Assembly: GCF_000092365.1 (NCBI RefSeq)
Contig: NC_014218.1
Span: 620,001-684,000, forward strand
Reading direction: 5' to 3'
Source: Arcanobacterium haemolyticum DSM 20595
Lineage (GTDB): Bacteria > Actinomycetota > Actinomycetes > Actinomycetales > Actinomycetaceae
Length of the DNA: 64,000 bases
A program made the translations under genes and the position numbers. The notes under the pieces are model-generated. The model was not told where the DNA came from. It searched no databases and saw only the letters and a program-made list of their open reading frames with translations. Shown here piece after piece: positions 9,831 through 17,838 of the stretch (position 1 is its first letter; each line of letters begins with the position of its first letter).

Positions 9831-10232
9831 CTACTTGGATCGGCGGGAAAGGGATATTTGACGACGACGTCGTGCGCTCGCTTCGTCCGAAGGCGTACGT
9901 GATTGCGGGGTTGCTTTTGATTCGTGTGGTTGATGGAAATGAATATGTTTGGTGGCCTGGCGGATTCGTCCGAAGAGGCGTTCCATGATCAAGAGGGTAG
10001 CGAGGGCAATGATGCCTGCAAGCATTGTGGGGTTGGGGCCAAGTGTGGAGCGAGCGGCAATGGCGCCCATGAGGGCGGCTACAGCCATAGTGATGGGGGA
10101 GTTTGATGCGCGTAGGCGTGAACCCCACATGTGCAAGATGATGCCGAACAGCGCATACATCACGATGGTTCCGATAACAACGCCCGCGGCTTCCACAGGA
10201 GTCAGACTCAAATACTCAATGAGTTCGTCCAT
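9831..10232 (-). CDS. Small membrane protein like the N-terminal part of DUF421 (YetF)
   Basis: 133 residues with three predicted hydrophobic segments (about residues 13-35, 46-62 and 68-84) in the pattern of the DUF421/YetF membrane domain, including a MERLFGRIR-like end of the last helix. The C-terminal soluble domain normally found in that family is absent and is replaced by a short basic, Ser- and Arg-rich tail. The stop is TAG. It could be a genuine short member or a truncated relic. Function unknown. Confidence 0.6.
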   Translation of the reverse strand: MDELIEYLSLTPVEAAGVVIGTIVMYALFGIILHMWGSRLRASNSPITMAVAALMGAIAARSTLGPNPTMLAGIIALATLLIMERLFGRIRQATKHIHFHQPHESKATPQSRTPSDEASARRRRQISLSRRSK

Positions 10233-10266
10233 GTTTTCTTTCCAGCTTGATCGTGCTTAATGTGAT

Positions 10267-10304
10267 GGTGGGCGTATCAGAAAGCCTTTTCTGATACGCC
10301 CACC
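10267..10304 (-). terminator. Terminator downstream of valS
   Basis: Perfect 17-bp inverted repeat, GGTGGGCGTATCAGAAA with its complement (10267-10283 and 10288-10304), four-base loop, 12 bases beyond the valS stop on the minus strand. Confidence 0.7.
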
Positions 10305-10315
10305 AAGCGAGTTAC

Positions 10316-12988
10316 TTACTTCTTGGGTTCTGGTTCTGCCAGGATGTAAGCGCCAACAGTTGCGGCGTCAACATCGCTGACTTCAACCGTGAAATCACCA
10401 GCCACGTGAGCGGCTGCGGTAAGATCGCCAAGAACTGCCTTTACCTTTGCTTCATCCTGCTCTGGAACAGAGAGGGTGACTTCTAGGAATGGCGTGCGCT
10501 GGGAAACCTTGTTTTCGGACTTCACCTTGCGCAGTGCGGCCAAAGCCACGCCTGCTGCAGACAGGGTTGCAGGATCGGCATCGCCACTAGCCTGGGCGAG
10601 TGGAACGATCGATGGCCACTGTGCGTGGTGAACGGAACCGGAACGGTACCAGGACCAGACTTCTTCCGTAGCGTATGGAAGAACTGGAGCGAAGAGGCGA
10701 ACGAACGTATCAACAGCCAAGTTGAGCGCGACGCGGGCGGAACGGACTGCGCCTTCCTGGCCTGCTTGTGCATACTTGCCATCGCGATCGTATGCACGAT
10801 CCTTCACCAATTCGAGGTAATCATCGCAGAAGGTCCAGAAGCAGGTTTCGGAAACTTCGAGTGCACGGGTGTGATCGTAGTTTTCGTATGCCTGGGTTGC
10901 CTGTTCCACAACGCCAGCAAGTTCAGCCAACATGGCGCGATCGATTGGTTCAGTAACCGCGGAAGAATCAAGATCAACCTTGACTCCAGCGCCGCCCATC
11001 TGCAATGCGAACTTAGATGCGTTCAGAAGCTTCATGGCCAAACGGCGGCCGATCTTCATCTGCTGTTCATCGAACGCAGCATCCGTACCGAGGCGAGCCG
11101 ATGCAGCCCAATAACGAACAGCATCAGAACCGTGCTTTTCAAGCAAGCCCATTGGGGTAACAACGTTGCCCTTTGACTTACTCATCTTCTTGCGATCTGG
11201 ATCCAAAATCCAGCCGGAGATTGCCGCATGTTTCCATGGCACATCGTTGAATTCAAGATGCGCACGAACCATGGTAGAGAAGAGCCAGGTGCGGATGATG
11301 TCCTGGCCTTGTGGGCGAACATCCATTGGGTAGACCTTGGAGAAGAGATCTTCATCCGTGAGCCAGCCACCAGCAATCTGTGGGGTGAGGGACGATGTTG
11401 CCCAGGTATCCATGATGTCAACTTCACCAACGAAGCCACCAGCCACACCGCGCTGCTGAGCAGTGAAACCTGCAGGAACATCGGTGGTTGGATCGATTGG
11501 AAGTTGATCGATGGATGGAACAATCACATCGTCATAATCGACATCGCCGGCTTCGGTAACGCGGTACCAGAGTGGCAGTGGGACGCCGAAGAAGCGCTGG
11601 CGGGAAACCAGCCAGTCAGTGTTCAAACCTTCAACCCAGTTGTTGTAGCGCACGCGCATGAAATCAGGGTGGAAAGCAACTTCTTCGCCACGAGCCAGCA
11701 GGTTATCGCGTAGATCCTTGCCGTTAGCTTCTTCGTGGGCGCGGCCACCGTTGCGGATGTACCACTGGCGGGACGTAACGATTTCAAGTGGCTTATCGCC
11801 CTTTTCGAAGAAGTTGGTCATACGCGTGGTTGGTTTTGGATCGCCAATCATTTCGCCAGTTTCAACCAGCTTTTCAACCAGAGCTTTGCGGGCAGAGAAG
11901 GTTGTCTTGCCAGCCATTTCTTCATACATCGCAACGCCAGCTGGATCGGTGATCCATTCTGGGGTTTCGTTGAGCAGGCGGCCATCCTTGCCAAGCACGG
12001 AACGCATTGGCAGATCGAGTTCACGCCACCACACCACATCAGTAACATCACCGAACGTACAGCACATAGCGATGCCAGCGCCCTTGTCCATTTCAGCCTG
12101 TGGGTGTGGCAACACTGGGATTTCCACACCGAACACGGCCGAACGAACGGTGGTACCGAACAAGTCCTTGTAGCGATCGTCATCTGGGTGAGCAATCAGG
12201 GCCACACACGCAGGCAAGAGTTCTGGGCGGGTGGTTTCAATGATGACATCATCTCCACCATCAGTACGGTGGAAGGCCAAGGCGTGGTATGCGCCTGGGT
12301 ATTCGCGAGCTTCAAGTTCTGCCTGAGCAACTGCGGTTTGGAACGTAATATCCCACAGGCCAGGGGCCTGAGCCTGGTAGGCTTCGCCGCGTTCTAAGTT
12401 CTTAATGAAAGCCGCCTGAGCAACCTTTTGCGCCTTCGCGCCGATGGTTTGGTAATTCTGCTCCCAATCCACGGAAAGGCCAAGGTGGCGCCAGAGAGCT
12501 TCGAACTGCTGTTCATCTTCCTGAGTGAGCTTCCAGCACAGTTCGATGAAGTTAGGCCGGGAAATAGGCATCTGATCTGCGAACTTGATCGATTTTCCAT
12601 CGCCGCCATCATGTGGTGGAACAAAATCTGGAACGTATGGCAGGGACGGATCCACGCGCACGCCGTAGTAGTTCTGTACACGGCGTTCGGTTGGAAGGCC
12701 GTTATCATCCCAGCCCATGGGGTAAAAGACATTCATTCCTTGCATTCGCTTGTAACGCGCAACCGTATCAGTGTGCGTGTAGCTGAACACGTGGCCCACG
12801 TGAAGCGAACCGGAGACGGTTGGGGGAGGAGTATCAATCGAGTAGACCTGCGCGCGCGTGGTCTCTTTATTGAATCGGTAGGTGCCGTTCTCGGCCCAAG
12901 CCGTACCCCAGCGGCCTTCGAGGCCTTCGAGTGATACCTTGTCCGGAACCTCGGTGTTATCGAGCAATGCGGAATTATTTTCAGTCAT
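10316..12988 (-). CDS. valS: Valine--tRNA ligase
   Basis: Class I aminoacyl-tRNA synthetase charging tRNA-Val. The HIGH signature is HVGH in PPPTVSGSLHVGHVFS, and the KMSKS loop is intact in DPDRKKMSKSKGNVV. An editing (CP1) domain sits between them, and a C-terminal anticodon-binding domain ends in a short coiled segment. Length 890 residues is normal. The plus strand over this gene contains long open frames that are only shadows. It is transcribed alone, ending at the hairpin at 10267-10304. Confidence 0.95.
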   Translation of the reverse strand: MTENNSALLDNTEVPDKVSLEGLEGRWGTAWAENGTYRFNKETTRAQVYSIDTPPPTVSGSLHVGHVFSYTHTDTVARYKRMQGMNVFYPMGWDDNGLPTERRVQNYYGVRVDPSLPYVPDFVPPHDGGDGKSIKFADQMPISRPNFIELCWKLTQEDEQQFEALWRHLGLSVDWEQNYQTIGAKAQKVAQAAFIKNLERGEAYQAQAPGLWDITFQTAVAQAELEAREYPGAYHALAFHRTDGGDDVIIETTRPELLPACVALIAHPDDDRYKDLFGTTVRSAVFGVEIPVLPHPQAEMDKGAGIAMCCTFGDVTDVVWWRELDLPMRSVLGKDGRLLNETPEWITDPAGVAMYEEMAGKTTFSARKALVEKLVETGEMIGDPKPTTRMTNFFEKGDKPLEIVTSRQWYIRNGGRAHEEANGKDLRDNLLARGEEVAFHPDFMRVRYNNWVEGLNTDWLVSRQRFFGVPLPLWYRVTEAGDVDYDDVIVPSIDQLPIDPTTDVPAGFTAQQRGVAGGFVGEVDIMDTWATSSLTPQIAGGWLTDEDLFSKVYPMDVRPQGQDIIRTWLFSTMVRAHLEFNDVPWKHAAISGWILDPDRKKMSKSKGNVVTPMGLLEKHGSDAVRYWAASARLGTDAAFDEQQMKIGRRLAMKLLNASKFALQMGGAGVKVDLDSSAVTEPIDRAMLAELAGVVEQATQAYENYDHTRALEVSETCFWTFCDDYLELVKDRAYDRDGKYAQAGQEGAVRSARVALNLAVDTFVRLFAPVLPYATEEVWSWYRSGSVHHAQWPSIVPLAQASGDADPATLSAAGVALAALRKVKSENKVSQRTPFLEVTLSVPEQDEAKVKAVLGDLTAAAHVAGDFTVEVSDVDAATVGAYILAEPEPKK

Positions 12989-13086
12989 GGTTCTATTGTT
13001 CCATGTTTACGCGCGTGTTCTCGATATACTTCCGGGTGGCAGGTGTCACGTTACCTCATTGGTGGATAACTGCAGTTCTCCACAGG

Positions 13087-13721
13087 CTAGGCTTTAACGC
13101 GTGCAACGGCAGCCCGTACACCTGCCACAACAGCCGGAGAGAACCCGGCCTCTTCCATAGCAAGCAAGCCGGCGATCGTAGTTCCGCCGGGAGAGGTTAC
13201 GCGATCAATAAGCTCTGTAGGCACAGCCGAATCGATCTGATCTAACACCATCTGAGCAGATCCCATGACGGCTTGTGCGGCGCATCGAACTGCATCCTTC
13301 TTCGTCATTCCTTCGGCCAAAGCCGCGCGTGCAAGGGCATCAATATATGTGTAGGTCCACGCAGGGGAGCATCCCGCGATCGCCTGATCGCCTGCGAGGC
13401 AGGTAAGTGGGACGCCAGCGTGTCGAGTGAAACCCCGGCCGCAATGGAGACAACCACGCTGGTTGGATCAACCACGTCTCGAATTTCGTCAAGCACCTGG
13501 CCAACATTGTGGGGCTTCACTGCAACGATAAGGATATGGGAGTGAGCTGCTACCTCACGATTATCGGGAACATAAGTTGCACCAAGTTCAGTAACCAGAG
13601 CTTTCCCTGCCTGCTGATTGCGGCGAGAAAATAGGAGATCATGCCCCGGCGCGTGAGCAACCAGCCCATGCATGATCGCCGCCGCCATCTAACCTGCACC
13701 AATAAAACCAATCGTAGCCAT
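13087..13721 (-). pseudogene. proC: Broken pyrroline-5-carboxylate reductase
   Basis: ProC makes proline from pyrroline-5-carboxylate with NAD(P)H. The start MATIGFIGAG is followed at codon 11 by TAG (13689-13691), where the Rossmann motif normally continues GAGNMA. The frame then reads on through typical ProC sequence (SHILIVAVKPHNVGQVLDEI, VSIAAGVSLDTLA), after which about 60 codons, including the usual RVMPNTP region, are missing. The remainder continues in another frame as TCLAGDQAIAGCSPAWTYTY and SPGGTTIAGLLAMEEAG. With a nonsense codon, an internal deletion and a frame change it cannot make a normal enzyme, so proline would have to be imported or made by another copy. Confidence 0.88.
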
Positions 13722-13745
13722 GTGCACCACTCTAGCAGGGGACAT

Positions 13746-13805
13746 AAAAGCGGCTGGGAGAACAGGAGTGCCATATAGAGCACTCCTGTTCTCCCAGCCG
13801 CTTTT
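13746..13805. terminator. Very long perfect hairpin
   Basis: Perfect 26-bp inverted repeat (13746-13771 and 13780-13805) with an eight-base loop, flanked by A and T runs that could act in either direction. It lies between the end of the ABC transporter operon and the proC relic. Confidence 0.65.
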
Positions 13806-13886
13806 TAGTGCCGGCGCGCCGGGTAAAACCGGAGTGTTGGGAGGAGATCCGGTGTTCCGGCAGGTTGGTGGGCAGGTTGGCAAACT

Positions 13887-15560
13887 TTATCCGAAACTCA
13901 CAACCTGATCGGTGCCTTCGGTATGTGCCAACCGATGGCTGATCTCGATGATCGTGACACCGGGGAGTTCTGCAGCAAGGCGCTCGCGGATGCGGGCATC
14001 CAGTTCAACGTTCAAGTTGGCAGAGAATTCGTCCAACACCAGCACGGATGGTTTGGTAATCAACGCACGGGCAAGGGCCAAACGCTGCACTTGACCGCCC
14101 GATAGTTGGGTGCCGTCCTGGCCGGTGCGAGTTGCCAGGCCGTCTGGCATATCGCGCACTTCGCCTGCAAACTCGGCCATCTCAAGGGCTGCCCATACTT
14201 CTTCATCGGTAGCATCTGGCTTACCCAACCGAACGTTATCGGCAATCGTGGCGTCCAAGATCTGATTCTTCTGGGTTACTAATGCGATGTGTGAACGCAG
14301 TTCATCAAGGCGGATCGTGCGTGCGTCCACGCCATTCACCAGTACGCGCCCGGCAGACGGATCATCGAAGCGCAACAACAACTGGGCTGCAGTGGATTTT
14401 CCGGAACCGGAACGGCCCACAAACACGGCGTGAGAACCAGCCGGAATAGCTGCATTAAAATCGCTCAGAACTGGGCGAACGTGTTCCATACCAGGGTAGG
14501 AGTAGGTGACGTTTTCCCAGGTGATCGATACGCCAGCCCCAGCATCAGCCCCAGCCCCAGCACCCCCGGAAACCGGGAACGGCTGATCGCCGTCGGCAAC
14601 GCCGTAGGAGCTGTGCGCGATTCCCCAGATTCGGCGGGCAGATGCAAACGAAGCATCCAACGCGCCCACGGCATCTTCCACGCCCTTTGGCGCTTCGAAC
14701 ATGCGCAACGAGCCAGCGGCCAACGCCACAACCAGCACTGGCTCAACACCAGCAATATAGCCGCCAAAGGCCACGCCGATCACTGAAAGAATAGAAAGGG
14801 CAATGTTCATTCCGCGGCGGGCGCCGCGGTAACGCGCGGCCCGCGCCGCGTCGCCAGCAACGGTTGTGCCCAGCGCATCCATGGTGGTCAAACGGTCAGC
14901 CTCCAGGCCGTAGCCCACAACTTCTTCGGCGCCGAATACGGAGTCGGTGACGTGGGATACCAGATCGGCACGGTGAGCAAGTTGCGTGTTCGTATTGGTG
15001 AACGATTCGCGGGCGCCCAGCCATGGCACGAAGGTCATGGCGATCAGGTAACACACGGCAGGAATCGCCACGATTTCCCAGCCGATATTCGCTCCCACGG
15101 CGATCAAGAACACTGGCGGCACAACAATAGCGGAGACAACAGGGGCGAACGTGTGGGCGTACACCACTTCGATTCGGTCCACGTCACGGGTTAGCGATGC
15201 TAGGAGATCGCCGGAACGCGTGCGCGTAGTGATCATTGGCGCTTGCGGCCACAGTTGAGAAAAGGCGTATCCGCGCAGAAGCTCCAGCGCTTTGAACGCC
15301 ACGAAGTGGCCTAAGAATTGTTCGCAGTAGTAGGCGAGTGCCTTCACAACGGCTACCACCACGATTCCGCCTAGGTGGAAGCCGATTGCTTCGCCGGCCA
15401 GAGCTTGAACAACGGTCCATGCCGCCCACGCGAACAACACCATGTCAAGTGAGAGGTTAATGAATCGGAAGAATGTAGAGAAGAGGAGAGGGGAGTGAAC
15501 TGGGCGCGTGATGCCGGTAAGCCACCTCAAAAGTTCGCGGGTTGTTGGTTCGTTGCTCAT
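13887..15560 (-). CDS. ABC transporter permease/ATPase, CydC-like half
   Basis: Half-transporter with an N-terminal six-helix membrane domain (about residues 20-300) and a C-terminal nucleotide-binding domain. Walker A is GRSGSGKST, the signature is LSGGQVQRLALARAL and Walker B is VLVLDEFSANLN, where the usual Pro after DE is Phe. An Ala/Gly-rich linker (GAGAGADAGAG) joins the two domains. It overlaps the next upstream gene by four bases (ATGA), so the two make a heterodimer. CydDC exports cysteine and glutathione for cytochrome bd assembly, but no cydAB is nearby, so the cargo is uncertain. Confidence 0.85.
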   Translation of the reverse strand: MSNEPTTRELLRWLTGITRPVHSPLLFSTFFRFINLSLDMVLFAWAAWTVVQALAGEAIGFHLGGIVVVAVVKALAYYCEQFLGHFVAFKALELLRGYAFSQLWPQAPMITTRTRSGDLLASLTRDVDRIEVVYAHTFAPVVSAIVVPPVFLIAVGANIGWEIVAIPAVCYLIAMTFVPWLGARESFTNTNTQLAHRADLVSHVTDSVFGAEEVVGYGLEADRLTTMDALGTTVAGDAARAARYRGARRGMNIALSILSVIGVAFGGYIAGVEPVLVVALAAGSLRMFEAPKGVEDAVGALDASFASARRIWGIAHSSYGVADGDQPFPVSGGAGAGADAGAGVSITWENVTYSYPGMEHVRPVLSDFNAAIPAGSHAVFVGRSGSGKSTAAQLLLRFDDPSAGRVLVNGVDARTIRLDELRSHIALVTQKNQILDATIADNVRLGKPDATDEEVWAALEMAEFAGEVRDMPDGLATRTGQDGTQLSGGQVQRLALARALITKPSVLVLDEFSANLNVELDARIRERLAAELPGVTIIEISHRLAHTEGTDQVVSFG

Positions 15561-17260
15561 GCGCGTTCTCCTTCATGTTCCGTCACGCCATTCCCGGCAC
15601 CGTTCACGGTTCCGTTGTTCACTGTGTACACCCGATCTGCGAGCGAAAGGAGCGCTTCGCGGTGGGTGACGAGCACCACGGTGAGGTCTTTTCCGATCCC
15701 CGCGATTGCGTCGATAATTCGTGCTTCCGAATCGACATCCACATGAGACGTCGGTTCGTCGAGGAACAGGATCGTGCGGCCGGAAAGAAACGCGCGGGCC
15801 AGCGAGATTCGTTGCGCCTGGCCGCCGGAGAGTCGCGATCCGCGTTCGCCCACGTCCGTATTGAGTTCGAGTGGCATTCCCCGCACGTCGTCTGCAACAT
15901 GGGCACGTTCCAGCGCGGCCCAGAGTTCCGTATCGGTTGCGTCCGGCCGCACGAGCCGCAGATTATCCGCGATTGTGCCCTGGAACAGCCACGTTGTTTG
16001 GGAAACGGAGGCGGCCAGTTTTCGCGCATCAGCCGGAGAGAGTGTGGAGAGATCGTTATTGGCGACGACGACGGTGCCATCTTGCACTGGAAGCGCACCT
16101 TTCAACAATCCCAATATGGTTGATTTTCCTACGCCAGACGGGCCAACCAAGGCGATCGTCTCCCCGTCGTCGGCGCCCAATGACACTCCCGCAACCACGG
16201 TGCCACGCCCGTAATCATAAGAAACGTTTTCTATACGAATTGCGCGTGAATCGGAAGCTTGCGCACCGCTGGCCGCAACGCGTGTTTCGGGAAGCGGGTG
16301 TGACGCAACGTAACGTGAAATCGCACGTTGCGCGGCCATTCCGCCCATACCAATGTAGAAGAATCCCGCAACCTGGTTCAGCGGTTCAAGCAACAAAACC
16401 AGCAAGAAAAGTGCGGAGAGGGCGCCGGGTAAGGTGAGGCGTCCGGCGTCGATACCCCAAGAAATAAGGAGAACTGACCAGCAGACGAACATTAGCGAAA
16501 AAACGCCATCCAACACAATAATCACAATCTGGTTGCCCGCCAAAATACGCATGATCGCGCGGCGATTCTTTTCGCCCTGTGCGCGCAACTGGCCTTCCAA
16601 ACGCGGGCCGGCGCCGAACAAACGAATCGTGGTGAGGTTGCGAATCGCATCCAAATACTGGGTAGTCAACTGGGCGCGTTCCGCACGCGACCGCGCCGAA
16701 ATACCCCGGAACAACCGCATGAAACCGCCGATCAGCAACGGAACCACGGGAACACTAATCGCCATCCCTAAGCCCAAACGCCAATCGATCGCGGCCGTAA
16801 TATAGGTAACCAACAAAGCTGGCGTGATTAATGCAGCGATCGTGGAGCCCAAGTACTGTTGGCGGAAATCGGTTAAGCGTTCCGCGTTATCGCTCATCAA
16901 CTGAATCAAACGCGGCGCAGAAAACGCTTCCGAATCGTTCTTAGGCAACGATTTGGAGGCAAAAACGCGGGTTAGAAGCACTGTACGAATACGTTTTTCT
17001 TCCGCGCGCGCGGCTGCCGCTCCCACCGTAATTTCGAAGAAGCCGCACACGCCCGCAAGCACGGCGAAAACCGCGGCCAGTACCCAGCCGGAAACTGGAA
17101 CCGCATCTCCGCCAATATAGTAAGCAAGCTGGTGTCCCAGCACGATCAGCGCGGCGGCGATCGAAAGCTCAACCAAAATGCGCAAAAGCGCGGTCATGCG
17201 TGTGCCGCGCGAGCCTTCCGGGGAAATGACTCGCGGGGCCGAAGAACGTTGTCTAGGCAC
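15557..17260 (-). CDS. ABC transporter permease/ATPase, CydD-like half
   Basis: Partner of the downstream half-transporter. Membrane domain about residues 25-320; nucleotide-binding domain with Walker A GPSGVGKST, signature LSGGQAQRISLARAF and Walker B ILFLDEPTSHVD, here fully canonical. Length 567 residues. First gene of a two-gene minus-strand operon. Having one canonical and one slightly degenerate Walker B is common in heterodimeric exporters. Confidence 0.85.
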   Translation of the reverse strand: MPRQRSSAPRVISPEGSRGTRMTALLRILVELSIAAALIVLGHQLAYYIGGDAVPVSGWVLAAVFAVLAGVCGFFEITVGAAAARAEEKRIRTVLLTRVFASKSLPKNDSEAFSAPRLIQLMSDNAERLTDFRQQYLGSTIAALITPALLVTYITAAIDWRLGLGMAISVPVVPLLIGGFMRLFRGISARSRAERAQLTTQYLDAIRNLTTIRLFGAGPRLEGQLRAQGEKNRRAIMRILAGNQIVIIVLDGVFSLMFVCWSVLLISWGIDAGRLTLPGALSALFLLVLLLEPLNQVAGFFYIGMGGMAAQRAISRYVASHPLPETRVAASGAQASDSRAIRIENVSYDYGRGTVVAGVSLGADDGETIALVGPSGVGKSTILGLLKGALPVQDGTVVVANNDLSTLSPADARKLAASVSQTTWLFQGTIADNLRLVRPDATDTELWAALERAHVADDVRGMPLELNTDVGERGSRLSGGQAQRISLARAFLSGRTILFLDEPTSHVDVDSEARIIDAIAGIGKDLTVVLVTHREALLSLADRVYTVNNGTVNGAGNGVTEHEGERA

Positions 17261-17600
17261 GGTGAAACTCCGAGGATAGATAATAAAACTGAAACTAAGG
17301 GTACCCTGACTAAAACTGTGGGGCTAGGGGTGAGACTGTGTATGGCGGGGTGGGAAATGCTCGAGTTTAGAGACACTTCGTGGCTGGGGTGTTTATTAAG
17401 GTGGTGTGCTGGGGATTGAAAGCGACAGGGTGGGTTTGTGTATTTGTGGGAACAGTGTTGTGATATGCCTCTCAAGTACTTCGTGAGGTGGGGGTAGCAG
17501 AACTGAAAATCCGGGTAAGGAAGCCAGAAACGTAAGGCGTTACACATCACCCCGCCACACCTAGAAAACCGCTCTAGCGTTTACTAAAATCTGAAACTGC
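17261..17600. other. Intergenic region upstream of the T-box and of the ABC operon
   Basis: About 340 bases between divergent genes with no convincing gene. It contains a short perfect palindrome AGGGTACCCT (17298-17307), just upstream of the ABC operon start, which could be an operator. The remainder is G-rich with no recognised motif. Confidence 0.5.
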
Positions 17601-17831
17601 AACGATCCGGCAATCACCGGGGAGCATTCGGAAGAACGGCACCACACCCCAATAGCGGGGCAGGGCTCATTAGAACCGAACGGATAGGCTCGTGATCGCC
17701 TAACTATGAGCGGCCACGCCACAGAACTTCACCCCGCGGGGCAAGTCCTTGGTTTGGCAAGCGAGGTGGTACCGCGCGTAAACACTCCAAGGTGGAATAT
17801 GCGTCCTCGCCTGACCAAACATCATGAGGAG
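17601..17831 (+). promoter_or_regulatory. Translational T-box riboswitch, isoleucine type
   Basis: tRNA-sensing leader of ileS. The T-box sequence GAGGTGGTACCGCG (17763-17776) carries the TGGT bulge that pairs with the NCCA end of uncharged tRNA. GCGAGG (17761-17766) can pair with CCTCGC (17805-17810) to form the antisequestrator. Alternatively CCTC (17805-17808) can pair with GAGG (17826-17829) of the ileS ribosome binding site. Stem I is very short: CCGG (17608-17611) and CCGG (17618-17621) enclose CAATCA with an ATC isoleucine specifier at 17614-17616. No T tract follows, so control is probably at translation, as known for actinobacterial ileS T-boxes. Confidence 0.9.
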
Positions 17832-17838
17832 TTCTCTT

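Noticed and set aside
13379-13394. ATCGCCTG repeated twice in tandem inside proC, looking like an 8-bp duplication that shifts the frame
   Set aside because: Read in the C-terminal frame the same bases give the normal ProC-like TCLAGDQAIAGCSPAW, so the repeat is natural codons. The frame change comes from an internal deletion just upstream.
17298-17307. AGGGTACCCT as a DtxR/IdeR iron box
   Set aside because: Compared with the 19-bp DtxR-type consensus it matches at too few positions; listed only as a short palindrome.
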